From assembly GCA_025141015.1 (NCBI GenBank), contig CP081100.1:1-64000 (forward strand): a stretch of 64,000 nucleotides of DNA, written 5' to 3'. This document shows, piece after piece, positions 46,361 through 54,962 of this stretch. The translations under genes were made by a program, and so were the position numbers. Source of the stretch: Rhodobacteraceae bacterium M382 (lineage in GTDB: Bacteria > Pseudomonadota > Alphaproteobacteria > Rhodobacterales > Rhodobacteraceae). The stretch's first letter is position 1. Each line of letters starts with the position of its first letter. The notes beneath the pieces are model-generated. The model searched no databases, was not told the origin of the DNA, and saw only the letters and a program-made list of their open reading frames with translations.

Positions 46361-47509
46361 CTATGCGTCGTGGACGTAGTATTTTCCTTGTGTGCCGGCC
46401 GCTTCTTCGAGCTTGGCAAAGGCATCCAGCGACCCCGCCAGCTCTTTCTTGAAGGGTTCCCATTCAGCGCGTTGGTACCCGCCTGCTGACTGCCATTCAG
46501 CGAGCTGATCATTGCTGAGCGAATGGAATTCAACACCGGATTTGGCCAGTTCTGACATGGCATAGGCGCGGGCCGATGGTACTTTGGACAGGTTTTGGTG
46601 GGCGGTCATTTCCGATCCCCACATCACACCCTCCTGCACGTCTGCGGGCAGGCTGTTGAACCATTCCAGATTGCAGGAATAGACCTGACTGTCTGGCACC
46701 GCCTGGGTAAAGGTCACATGGCTGAGAATATCCTTGAACCCAAAGACATACAGCGCGCCTACGGAGGGATCGAGAGCATCGGCAACACCCTGTTTGATCG
46801 CGGATGGTGTTTCACCCCAGGCTACGGGGGTCGGGTTTGCACCCACCAGACGATAATACTGTTGCAGCATTTTTGATCCCGGCACCCGGAATTTCACGCC
46901 GGACAAATCCGATGGGCTCAGCACGGCCCCGGCACCACCTTTGCGAACCGCGACGACGCGGGGGTCAATGTTGACATAAAACAGCGCTTTGAATCCGGCT
47001 GCTTCAACCTTGGGATGGACTTCGGATTTCCAATGATCCGAGTTTACCAGATTGGTAAATCTTTGGTTGGACCCACAGAGGTATGGCATGTTGATCAGGT
47101 CAACAGTCGACGCAAAGGGCGCAAAATTCGACAGCGAATGCTGTGCAGCCTGAATGGTGCCACCTTGTACCTTTTGCACCAATCCGCCGCCTGCACCCAA
47201 TTGACCGCCAGGGGCCAGTTTGACGTAGACTTTGCCGTTCGTGGCATTCTGAATGTTCTCTTTCAGATCCAACTGCATGATTGGATAGCTGCGCGACGCG
47301 CCCAACACATAAGCCGTTGCCAATGTCATGATATGGTCGGCGGCTTTCTCGCGGTCGCGTTCTTCCTTGTTGGTTTGCGCGGCGGCTTTGCTGGACCACA
47401 GAGTTCCCGCTGCGCCTGCGACCAAGGCGGCCGTAATGCTGCCGGTTCCGGCCAGTTTCAGAAAGTTCCGGCGTTCGGCCGAGGCAAGTTTTTTGTGGTT
47501 TCGGTCCAT
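46361..47509 (-). CDS. TRAP transporter substrate-binding protein (DHPS), Tat-exported
   Basis: A DctP-type periplasmic binding protein of 382 residues. The N terminus has a twin-arginine signal (ERRNFLKLAG followed by a hydrophobic segment ending AAAQ). The mature protein shows the family's GGQLGAGGGLVQKVQ and the conserved Arg in GVKFRVPGSKM that usually grips the substrate's acidic group, here presumably the sulfonate. It is the second gene of the DHPS operon, after a small membrane protein. Confidence 0.88.
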   Translation of the reverse strand: MDRNHKKLASAERRNFLKLAGTGSITAALVAGAAGTLWSSKAAAQTNKEERDREKAADHIMTLATAYVLGASRSYPIMQLDLKENIQNATNGKVYVKLAPGGQLGAGGGLVQKVQGGTIQAAQHSLSNFAPFASTVDLINMPYLCGSNQRFTNLVNSDHWKSEVHPKVEAAGFKALFYVNIDPRVVAVRKGGAGAVLSPSDLSGVKFRVPGSKMLQQYYRLVGANPTPVAWGETPSAIKQGVADALDPSVGALYVFGFKDILSHVTFTQAVPDSQVYSCNLEWFNSLPADVQEGVMWGSEMTAHQNLSKVPSARAYAMSELAKSGVEFHSLSNDQLAEWQSAGGYQRAEWEPFKKELAGSLDAFAKLEEAAGTQGKYYVHDA

Positions 47510-47541
47510 TTTTTCCTCCCGATGGACAGATTTCAGCGATG

Positions 47542-47724
47542 CTATTTGTTTGATTTTTTCTCAGCTGCTTCTTTTTGCAGAATGGCCGCTACGAACACGA
47601 TCGAAGCGGCAAGTAGAACCAGCATTTCGGATACATCGCCCAGGTAACCACCCACTCCCATGGACCCCAAAACCACATTGGCACCAAAAGCGGCAAACAA
47701 CAGCAGGGCTAGGGTCAGAAGCAT
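47542..47724 (-). CDS. Small membrane protein heading the DHPS operon
   Basis: A 60-residue protein made almost entirely of two hydrophobic segments (LTLALLLFAAFGANVVLG and MLVLLAASIVFVAAIL) joined by a short glycine-rich turn, with a lysine-rich C terminus. GGAGAA precedes the ATG at 47724. It is the first gene after the operator and lies 32 bp before dctP. It may be an accessory subunit of the transporter or a small stabilising protein. No family was recognised. Confidence 0.65.
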   Translation of the reverse strand: MLLTLALLLFAAFGANVVLGSMGVGGYLGDVSEMLVLLAASIVFVAAILQKEAAEKKSNK

Positions 47725-47763
47725 TGAATTCTCCGGAGAATTGGGTGGACGTCTGATTCGCAC

Positions 47764-47812
47764 CACTAATGTAAGCGCTTACATGTCTCTCATGCAAGCG
47801 CTTACATTAGTG
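47764..47812. promoter_or_regulatory. Double LacI-type operator in a 49-bp dyad
   Basis: Two 16-bp LacI-style sites, ATGTAAGCGCTTACAT (47769-47784, perfect palindrome) and ATGCAAGCGCTTACAT (47792-47807, one mismatch), lie 23 bp centre to centre. Together with flanking CACTA/TAGTG they form one larger palindrome of 22-base arms (21 matching) around a 5-base centre. The sites lie 40-89 bp upstream of the small membrane protein start and 73-121 bp before the lacI-type start, so the regulator can control both. Confidence 0.85.
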
Positions 47813-47884
47813 ATGTCGACCAAGAGCCGGTGTGGTTTCGAAAATGAAGTGCAGGAAAATGAAAAACCGGATAAAGACACATCA

Positions 47885-48943
47885 ATGAACAAAGAAGACT
47901 CACCAACGGGCCGGACGCCTACACTGGCCGATGTCGCGCGCGTTGCAGGCGTGTCAACTGCAACCGTGTCCCGTTTCCTGAATTCGCCTGACCGGGTCAT
48001 CGAAGAAACCCGTAACAGGGTGCGCGCCGCTGTGTCAGAGTTGGGATATGCGCCGAACTTCAATGCCCGTGCACTGGCGGCCAAGCGGACCAATACGATC
48101 GGTGCGATTATCCCGACTATGGAAAACGCAATCTTTGCACGAGGGTTGCAAGCGTTTCAGGAAGAGTTGGGACACAACGGAATAACACTTCTTGTTGCGT
48201 CTTCGTCCTACCAGATGAATGTCGAAGAAGAGCAGATCCGCACGATGGTTTCCCGCGGGGCGGATGCCCTATTGCTGATCGGGTATCGGCGCGACCCCGA
48301 GATCTATGAATTTCTTCGGCGGCGGGGTGTTCCCGTTGTGACAACTTGGGTGTTTGATTCTGACGCCGGGATTCCGACCGTTGGATTTGACAACTTTCAG
48401 GCCATGAAAGCGTTGGCTGACAAAGTGATCAGCCTAGGGCATCGTCGGATCGCCACAATCATGGCCACGACCGAGGGCAATGATCGGGCCAGTGAACGAC
48501 TAAATGGCATTGTGGCCGCAATGGCGGATGCCGGACTTCCTGAAACCGATTTGTCGATCATTGAAACGACCTATGGAATTGACGAAGGGGGGGCCGCGTT
48601 GGAACAGCTTCTGGCTCTGCCAACCCGCCCATCAGTCGTAATGTGTGGCAACGATGTTTTGGCGGTCGGAGTGATCGCGCGCGCCAAAGAGATGGGGTTG
48701 AACGTTCCCGAGGACCTGTCGGTGACAGGGTTTGATGACATCGAAATCGCCAAGATTTCTTCGCCGCCCTTGACCACGGTGCATGTCCCGCACCGGCGAA
48801 TGGGCAAGGAGGCCGCCAAGATGTTAATCAATCTGGTGGGCTCCAATACAAGACGCGAGAATATCCAGATTGAGACGTCGCTTCAAATGCGGGGTTCGCT
48901 GGCTGGATGTGTGAACCGCTCGAGTGTTGCTGATGGTTCTTGA
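47885..48943 (+). CDS. LacI family transcriptional regulator of the DHPS operon
   Basis: This 352-residue LacI/GalR regulator has an N-terminal helix-turn-helix TLADVARVAGVSTATVSRFLN and a hinge (NARALAAKRTNTIGAIIP), then a periplasmic-binding-protein-like sensor domain ending near SLQMRGS. It is divergent from the DHPS operon across a strong double operator with the AAGCGCTT core typical of LacI-family sites. It probably represses both directions until DHPS or a derivative binds. The ATG at 47885 was chosen because upstream sequence in frame includes the operator itself. Confidence 0.9.
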   Translation: MNKEDSPTGRTPTLADVARVAGVSTATVSRFLNSPDRVIEETRNRVRAAVSELGYAPNFNARALAAKRTNTIGAIIPTMENAIFARGLQAFQEELGHNGITLLVASSSYQMNVEEEQIRTMVSRGADALLLIGYRRDPEIYEFLRRRGVPVVTTWVFDSDAGIPTVGFDNFQAMKALADKVISLGHRRIATIMATTEGNDRASERLNGIVAAMADAGLPETDLSIIETTYGIDEGGAALEQLLALPTRPSVVMCGNDVLAVGVIARAKEMGLNVPEDLSVTGFDDIEIAKISSPPLTTVHVPHRRMGKEAAKMLINLVGSNTRRENIQIETSLQMRGSLAGCVNRSSVADGS

Positions 48944-49196
48944 TGTCTGTGCAGATTTGGACATCGACCAGGGTATATCCCTTGATCGATACCAGAACTC
49001 TGGCAATTGGTCTGGTAACCCAGATCAGCCAAACCCGAATAACGCCGCTTCAAAACGAACGGAAATCCTGGGTCTGGCGACCAGGCGTGGTCACAGAGTA
49101 AGCCAAGGATGACACATGTCTTCCATGACGCAACAGCCTGGCCAACGTCGACAGAGTCCTAGGCTTTCGACAGAACCAAAGATTTGTGAGGCCAAG

Positions 49197-49562
49197 TCAC
49201 GTCGCGGTGTCGCGAATGACAAAGTGTTTGGTCGTGGTTTCGACGACGTCCCAGAACCCTCGAAACCCATCCGGAATCAAAAAGGAGCTGCCCGGTCCAA
49301 ATTCTGTGCGGGTACCATCCTCGTGGATCAATGCACAAAGGCCGGAGACAATGTAACAGTATTCGTCCTTGTCGGTGAAGACATGCCATGTTCCGGGCGT
49401 TGATGTCCAAACGCCTGCGGACACACGCCCATCCGGGCTGGTAAAATGCATTCCGATTTCGTGGTGCGGATCTCCGCTGACAACCCGGTCGGGCATATCC
49501 GCCAATCGACGTGATGTTTTGACTGCGGGGGCGTCATTCAGGTTGATAACATGGGTGGCCAT
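49197..49562 (-). CDS. Cupin-domain protein (DUF861 type)
   Basis: A single cupin of 121 residues: HHEIGMHFTSPDGRVSAGVW, GTWHVFTDKDEYCYIVSG and FGPGSSFLIPDGFRGFWDVVE follow the pattern of the (S)-ureidoglycine-aminohydrolase-like small cupins. AAGGA precedes the ATG at 49562. It is the last gene of the taurine/xsc operon, 76 bp after the YeiH-type gene. It might bind or process a small sulfur compound; function not known. Confidence 0.75.
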   Translation of the reverse strand: MATHVINLNDAPAVKTSRRLADMPDRVVSGDPHHEIGMHFTSPDGRVSAGVWTSTPGTWHVFTDKDEYCYIVSGLCALIHEDGTRTEFGPGSSFLIPDGFRGFWDVVETTTKHFVIRDTAT

Positions 49563-49638
49563 GAAGAAGGTCCTTTCGAAACATTCTGGGCTGCCATTGC
49601 GGGCCGCCCAGTAAAGAATTGCCTGTCCCAGGTGTGCG

Positions 49639-50679
49639 TTAATGGCCCAAAAGGGTAACGCCCAGCAGGACAAACAAGGCAATGAACAGGGTCTCGGCAA
49701 CGATCAAAGCGATGGCTTGACCGCCAACATCCAGAATGCGTTTTAGCGACGTTTTCATGCCTACAGCGGCAATTGAAATCAGCAACGCCCAACGGCTCAG
49801 GCTGGACATGGCATCAACAACCGCAACAGGGATCAATCCTAGCGAATTCAATGTGGCAAAAATCAGGAAGCCAACAACGAACATCGGCAGAATTGGCGGT
49901 CGCTTGCCTTCGCTCGCTCCCTCTTCCACGTGTCGCCGTACCAGGATTGAGATGATCAATACCACAGGGGCCAGCATGGCCACCCGGATCAGCTTTACCA
50001 GGGTGGCGACTTCGCCGGTTTCATTGGACACGGAAAAGCCGGCTCCAACCACCTGGGCCACATCATGGATGGTTCCGCCCAGAAATACGCCCGACACTTC
50101 ATCATTGAAATCAAAGGCTTCAGTTAAGATCGGATAGGCGATCATCGCAACTGTCGACAGAACCGTGACGCTCAGAACAGTAAAGATCAGGTTGCGTTCC
50201 GAGTGTTCGTTCTTGGGCAACACTGCGGAAATCGCCATTGCGGCCGAAGCGCCACAGATCGCAACCGAACCACCAGTCAAAAGACCAAATCGCCAGCCGC
50301 GGCCCAACAGGCGCGCACCCAGCAGGCCGAACAGAATGGTCAGGATCACCCCGGCAACCACCACAGCGATCAACCGCGGACCCAAACCGATCATCAGTTC
50401 GACACTGATCCGGGCACCAAGCAGCGCAACACCAAAGCGCAGGACTGTACGGGCGGTGAATTCGATCCCGGCCTTGCAACTGCCGTGCTCTTCTTCAGCC
50501 AGGAAATGGAACGCAATGCCCAATAGCAGTGCCATCAGCATGGCTGGCGCACCGTAGTGTTCGGACAGGAACTGCGCCGCTGCTGCGACGACAACCGACA
50601 CCAGAAAGCCATGGCCGTTCAGGTGAGCAAAAGCCTTGAAGCCGGAAAGGGAAAATTTTGACGCTGCTGTCGCCTGCAT
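49639..50679 (-). CDS. YeiH-type (UPF0324) putative sulfite/sulfate exporter
   Basis: This 346-residue membrane protein has about ten hydrophobic segments and the UPF0324/COG2855 motifs (MALLLGIAFHFL; TARTVLRFGVALLGARIS; LTGGSVAICGASAAMAIS; FLGGTIHDVAQVVGAG; GMKTSLKRI). Proteins of this family accompany sulfonate-degrading genes and are proposed to export sulfite or sulfate (SuyZ in Paracoccus). It follows xsc on the same strand, separated by a stem-loop, which fits removal of the sulfite made by Xsc. Transport itself is inferred. Confidence 0.83.
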   Translation of the reverse strand: MQATAASKFSLSGFKAFAHLNGHGFLVSVVVAAAAQFLSEHYGAPAMLMALLLGIAFHFLAEEEHGSCKAGIEFTARTVLRFGVALLGARISVELMIGLGPRLIAVVVAGVILTILFGLLGARLLGRGWRFGLLTGGSVAICGASAAMAISAVLPKNEHSERNLIFTVLSVTVLSTVAMIAYPILTEAFDFNDEVSGVFLGGTIHDVAQVVGAGFSVSNETGEVATLVKLIRVAMLAPVVLIISILVRRHVEEGASEGKRPPILPMFVVGFLIFATLNSLGLIPVAVVDAMSSLSRWALLISIAAVGMKTSLKRILDVGGQAIALIVAETLFIALFVLLGVTLLGH

Positions 50680-50700
50680 CTTCTGAAACCTTGAATAGAG

Positions 50701-50731
50701 GGCGCCCTCCCGTTGAAAATGGGAAGGCGCC
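50701..50731. terminator. Strong stem-loop between xsc and the exporter gene
   Basis: GGCGCC arms (50701-50706 and 50726-50731) continue inward as an interrupted stem (TCCC/GGGA) around a short A-rich loop. It lies just downstream of the xsc stop without a T-tract, so it may partially terminate or protect the xsc message. Confidence 0.6.
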
Positions 50732-50774
50732 GGGAGTACCGGACGAATGTCCGGCAGGGGTGGGAAGAAACCGC

Positions 50775-52541
50775 TTATTGCGGTTTCATGTCGTTTTTGC
50801 TGATACCAGCGACTGCGACGGGTTTTTTCATAGCGTCGCGGCGGAAGGGTTCACCGAGTTCCTGGTTGATCATGGCTTCGATCAGGGTGGTGATGCCTTT
50901 TTTCTGGTCTTCGCAGGCCTGGCGCAGGGCGTCGGTCAATTCGTCCATGGTGCGGGCGATCACGCCTTTGAGACCACAGGCGTTGGCGATGCCGGCATAG
51001 GACACCTGGGTGTCCAGCTCGGTGCCGACAAAGTTGTCGTCAAACCACAGGGTCGAGTTGCGCTTTTCCGCGCCCCACTGATAGTTGCGGAACACCACCT
51101 GGGTCACGGCGGGCCATTCTTCGCGGCCAATCGCGGTCAGTTCGGTCACGGCGATGCCAAATGCGCCATCCCCCGAGAAGCCGACAACCGGAACGTCCGG
51201 GCAGCCGATTTTCGCACCAACAACCGCAGGCAGACCATAGCCACAGGGACCGAACAGGCCCGGGGCCAGGTATTTGCGGCCGTCTTCGAAGCTGGGATAG
51301 GCGTTGCCGATGGCACAGTTGTTGCCGATGTCCGAAGAGATGATCGCATCGCCCGGCAGAGCGGCCTGGATCGCCCGCCATGCGCGGCGCGGGGACAGCC
51401 AGTCGGGTTTGGCGTCGCGGGCGCGCTGGTTCCAGGTGGTGCCGGGATCGTCCTGCTCGCTGTCCATCGACGACAGTTCCTGGGCCCAGGCCGATTTGGT
51501 GGTGGCGATCAGGTCCTTGCGCGCGGCGCGGCCTTCGTCACCGGCCGTGTCAGCCAGCTTGTCCAGGATGGTGTTGGCCACGGCCTTGGCGTCGCCCACG
51601 ATGCCGACGCTGACTTTCTTGGTCAGGCCGATACGGTCGGGGTTGATGTCGACCTGGATGATTTTGGCATCCGTCGGCCAATAGTCGATGCCATAGCCGG
51701 GCAGGGTCGAGAACGGGTTCAGACGGGTGCCCAGAGCCAGCACGACGTCCGCCTTGGAGATCAGCTCCATTCCGGCCTTGGAGCCGTTATAGCCCAGCGG
51801 ACCGGCAAACAGCGGGTGCGACCCGGGGAAGGCGTCGTTGTGCTGGTAGCCAACACAGACCGGCGCATCCAGGCGTTCGGCCAGGGCCATTGAGGCCGGG
51901 ATCGCGCCGCCGATGACAACACCAGCACCGTTCAGGATGACCGGGAATTTGGCACCTGACAGCAGCTCGGCCGCCTGGCTCACGGCATCGGCACCGCCTG
52001 CGGGCAGTTCAAAGTCGACAACTGCGGGCAGGTCAATGTCGACCACTTGGGTGAAATAATCGCGCGGCACGTTGATCTGGGCGGGAGCGGAATTGCGTTT
52101 CGCCTGCATGATCACGCGGTTCAGGACTTCGGCCATGCGGGTCGGGTCGCGGACCTCTTCCTGATAGCAGACGCAGTCGGCGAACATGCGCATCTGTTCC
52201 ATTTCCTGGAAACCACCCTGACCCATGGTCTTGTTGGCGGCCTGCGGGGTGACCAGCAGCAGCGGTGTGTGGTTCCAATAGGCGGTTTTGACGGCGGTCA
52301 CAAAGTTGGTGATACCGGGGCCGTTCTGGGCGATCATCATCGACATCTTGCCGGTGGCGCGCGTATAGCCATCCGCCATCATCCCACCGGACCCTTCGTG
52401 GGCACAATCCCAGAAAGTGATACCCGCAGGCTCAAAAATATCAGAAATCGGCATCATCGCAGAACCGATGATCCCAAAGGCATGTTCAATGCCATGCAAC
52501 TGCAACGTTTTGACAAACGCCTCTTCAGTGGTCATTTTCAT
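50775..52541 (-). CDS. xsc: Sulfoacetaldehyde acetyltransferase
   Basis: A thiamine-diphosphate enzyme of 588 residues. It splits sulfoacetaldehyde with phosphate into acetyl phosphate and sulfite in the cytoplasm. The family layout is clear: TTEEAFVKTLQLHGIEHAFGIIGSAMMPISD at the N terminus (in pieces), QNGPGITNFVTAVKTAYWNHTP, and the ThDP motif GDGAFGIAVTELTAI through the NYQWGAEKRN segment. These match Xsc rather than acetolactate synthase. The ATG at 52541 has AAGGAA upstream. It is the common end point of the taurine and DHPS routes here and lies 39 bp after tauY. The phosphotransacetylase gene that often follows xsc is not in this window. Confidence 0.93.
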   Translation of the reverse strand: MKMTTEEAFVKTLQLHGIEHAFGIIGSAMMPISDIFEPAGITFWDCAHEGSGGMMADGYTRATGKMSMMIAQNGPGITNFVTAVKTAYWNHTPLLLVTPQAANKTMGQGGFQEMEQMRMFADCVCYQEEVRDPTRMAEVLNRVIMQAKRNSAPAQINVPRDYFTQVVDIDLPAVVDFELPAGGADAVSQAAELLSGAKFPVILNGAGVVIGGAIPASMALAERLDAPVCVGYQHNDAFPGSHPLFAGPLGYNGSKAGMELISKADVVLALGTRLNPFSTLPGYGIDYWPTDAKIIQVDINPDRIGLTKKVSVGIVGDAKAVANTILDKLADTAGDEGRAARKDLIATTKSAWAQELSSMDSEQDDPGTTWNQRARDAKPDWLSPRRAWRAIQAALPGDAIISSDIGNNCAIGNAYPSFEDGRKYLAPGLFGPCGYGLPAVVGAKIGCPDVPVVGFSGDGAFGIAVTELTAIGREEWPAVTQVVFRNYQWGAEKRNSTLWFDDNFVGTELDTQVSYAGIANACGLKGVIARTMDELTDALRQACEDQKKGITTLIEAMINQELGEPFRRDAMKKPVAVAGISKNDMKPQ

Positions 52542-52580
52542 TTGGGTATTCCTTGGGTGAGTGTTAGACACTTGTGTTTG

Positions 52581-53987
52581 TTAGAGAACTTCGTCTTTCA
52601 TGGCGTACCAGATATACGCAAACCGTTGTCCTAAACGCCGGAAAGGCGTCAACAGACCGTGACTGGGCAAAGGTGAGGTAAAGATCGGTAGCTCAAAGGC
52701 CTTGTCACTCTTGTCGCCAGCAACCAGTTGGGCCATGCGGCGCCCGGCCTGGGCCGAATACATTACCCCGTTGCCGCCATATCCCATGGCATAATAGATT
52801 TTTTCGCTGGGGTTCGGCTGGAAGATCCTGGGCATCATGTCGTGGCTGACATCGACCCATCCCCACCAGGAATAATCCAGGTTGATGTCTTCGAGCGCCG
52901 GGAACTTGCGTGCTAACCCTTTTTTCAACAGCTCCAGATGTTTGCCGTTTTCCGCATCCCGCCCTGTCAGCGCCGATCGGCTGCCGATCTGCATCCGGTT
53001 ATCCGGCAGCAGACGATAATAGTGCCGCAGCGTGCGGGTGTCGGTCAGTGGCGATTTCGTCTGGATACCGCATTCTTCGAGTTCGCCATCCGTTAGCGGT
53101 CGGGTCACCAACGAATTCGACAGGATCGGCATCAACCGGTGTTTGGTCTTGGTGTTCAGACCGGGTGGGGTGTAGCCTGCGGTGGCGAGAGCGACTGATT
53201 TGGCTTTGACGATACCTCCGGGAGTACGCAGGTGATGCACCCCGTTTTTGGTTTCCCAACCCAAAACCGGGCTGGCCGTGTGTATCTTGGCACCCAGACG
53301 TCGTGCCATGTTGACATAGCCGAAGGCCAGCTTGCCCGCGTGAATACAGGTGCCATCCGGCTCCCATAGGGCACCAGCAGCCTCCTGATCGCGCACATGG
53401 TCTTCATGCAACTCTTCGCGGGTGAGAATGCGCGAACCATAGCCGAAGGTTTTGTTCAGCAGTTCGCATTCGCTTTGCAGCCCTGCCATTATCTTGTCGC
53501 GATGGGCGATATAGTAGTGTCCACCCGGCTGCGGATCACAGTCTATATCGTCCTGTGCGATCAGATCTTCGAACATCTCGAAAGCCTCGGAGACTTCGCG
53601 ATGCATCCCCTTGGCCACATCCACACCCCAACGCTGAATCCATTGGGACCGTTTGAGCCGCCCTGATGAAATCTGGGCCTGACCGCCGTTCCGGGTCGAG
53701 CAGCCCCAGGCCACGGTGTTGGCTTCGAGTACCACAGCCTGGATTCCGTGTTCCTTGGCCAGATGGATTGCCGTCGACAGCCCGGTGTAGCCCGATCCGA
53801 TGATGACGACATCGGCCGTCATGTCACCGGACACGGGTCCATCATCCTGAGGCGGTGTGCCTGCGGTTCCGATCCAATAGGTCGGTGCATGGTCACGATT
53901 GTGGCCCGGCCCGGCATCGATGATCGGGTCGTATTTCGGGTCATAGCTGGACTTGGGCCAGTGACGGGGAATGGTAGTGTCAACCAT
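52581..53987 (-). CDS. tauY: Taurine dehydrogenase, large flavoprotein subunit
   Basis: A DadA/PuuB-type FAD oxidoreductase of 468 residues: the FAD motif VVIIGSGYTGLSTAIHL lies at about 59-75, followed by VLEANTVAWGCSTRNGGQ and a C-terminal MGYGGNGVMYSAQAGRRMAQL. TauXY oxidatively deaminates taurine to sulfoacetaldehyde and ammonia, passing electrons to the respiratory chain. Alone it would look like a gamma-glutamylputrescine oxidase. The adjacent tauX, xsc and TRAP genes make TauY the best reading. Confidence 0.84.
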   Translation of the reverse strand: MVDTTIPRHWPKSSYDPKYDPIIDAGPGHNRDHAPTYWIGTAGTPPQDDGPVSGDMTADVVIIGSGYTGLSTAIHLAKEHGIQAVVLEANTVAWGCSTRNGGQAQISSGRLKRSQWIQRWGVDVAKGMHREVSEAFEMFEDLIAQDDIDCDPQPGGHYYIAHRDKIMAGLQSECELLNKTFGYGSRILTREELHEDHVRDQEAAGALWEPDGTCIHAGKLAFGYVNMARRLGAKIHTASPVLGWETKNGVHHLRTPGGIVKAKSVALATAGYTPPGLNTKTKHRLMPILSNSLVTRPLTDGELEECGIQTKSPLTDTRTLRHYYRLLPDNRMQIGSRSALTGRDAENGKHLELLKKGLARKFPALEDINLDYSWWGWVDVSHDMMPRIFQPNPSEKIYYAMGYGGNGVMYSAQAGRRMAQLVAGDKSDKAFELPIFTSPLPSHGLLTPFRRLGQRFAYIWYAMKDEVL

Positions 53988-54023
53988 GAGGGGACCTGCC
54001 GAAACGTTGGAGGGTGAAGGGGA

Positions 54024-54410
54024 TCAGGCCTTGAACATGGGCCGGGTTTTGCGCAGCGCCTGTTTCACGACCAGCTTGCCGTCGCGAACGGTGAACAGAT
54101 CGGCGCCTTCGGCCTCGACCCGCATGCCATTGGCATCAGTGCCGGAAAAGGTCCATTCGCTGACGGCCCGGTCGCCGTGAACAAAGTGGCTATGGTGATC
54201 CCAATGGGCATCTTTCATGCCAGCCCAAACGCCAGAAAATGCGGCGGCAATGGCTTCGGCCCCTTCGACCTTGTTGCCGTATTTTTCGTCGCCAGCCACG
54301 GTGTAGAATACACAGTCGTCAGCAAAATGGGTCATCACGCCGTCGATGTCGTGACGGTTGAAGGCGTCAAAAGTGTCGGCCAGATCCTGAGCGGTCAGAG
54401 TTTTTGTCAT
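54024..54410 (-). CDS. tauX: Taurine dehydrogenase, small subunit (NTF2/SnoaL-like)
   Basis: A 128-residue NTF2/SnoaL-like domain (LADTFDAFNRHDIDGVMTHFADDCVF; DHHSHFVHGDRAVSEWTFSG). The small TauX subunit of described taurine dehydrogenases is a protein of this kind and lies directly before tauY. The 36-bp spacing to tauY and the shared operon with xsc support the name. Its exact contribution to catalysis is not known. Confidence 0.78.
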   Translation of the reverse strand: MTKTLTAQDLADTFDAFNRHDIDGVMTHFADDCVFYTVAGDEKYGNKVEGAEAIAAAFSGVWAGMKDAHWDHHSHFVHGDRAVSEWTFSGTDANGMRVEAEGADLFTVRDGKLVVKQALRKTRPMFKA

Positions 54411-54428
54411 TGTCTTGGTCTTTCTTGG

Positions 54429-54932
54429 TCAGTTGGATTGCGTGGTGTCCAGATAGGGGACAACCAGTGTTGGAATTTCCGAACGGCGCAGAACGCGTTT
54501 GGCGACGCTCCCCAGAAATGTGTGGGAAAAGCCGTGATCATGGGCACCCAGCACAATCAGATCACAGCCAAGTTCCTTGGATCGACGCAGGATTGCCTCG
54601 GCTGGGTACCCGTCGATGATCTCGATGGTTTCGACCTGATCCTGAATGTGTCGGTCGGCTTTGGGCATTGCTGCCCAAAAGTTTTTTTGCCGTTCTGTCA
54701 GCACCGCTTTGACATGTTCGTGCCGGGCTTTCAGGGCCGCAGCCCGTGATCCGGCGTCGTGCATGAACATCCGCATGGTGATCAGAGCGTCATCGCTGAG
54801 CGGTTCAGACACGTGCAGCACATGCAACTTGGCACCGGTGGATTGGGCCAGGGTGGCCGCATGACGCAGCGCGTAGGTTGAATTGCGCGATAGATCGGTT
54901 GCAAACAATATGTGAGTGATCAGTTGTTTCAT
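54429..54932 (-). CDS. Universal stress protein (UspA family), taurine operon
   Basis: A universal stress protein of 167 residues: HILFATDLSRNSTYALRHAATL at the N terminus and the loop LIVLGAHDHGFSHTFLGSVAKRVLRRS near the C terminus. It lies between the tauM-type permease and tauX. Universal stress genes recur in taurine clusters of related bacteria, and another one sits in the DHPS operon. Function in the pathway is unknown. Confidence 0.87.
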   Translation of the reverse strand: MKQLITHILFATDLSRNSTYALRHAATLAQSTGAKLHVLHVSEPLSDDALITMRMFMHDAGSRAAALKARHEHVKAVLTERQKNFWAAMPKADRHIQDQVETIEIIDGYPAEAILRRSKELGCDLIVLGAHDHGFSHTFLGSVAKRVLRRSEIPTLVVPYLDTTQSN

Positions 54933-54962
54933 GGGGTTGCTCCCTTTTCCTTTCAGCTGGGC

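Noticed and set aside
50775-52541. Acetolactate synthase (ilvB)
   Set aside because: N-terminal and ThDP-region motifs and the taurine operon context match Xsc; no ilvN or other branched-chain genes are present.
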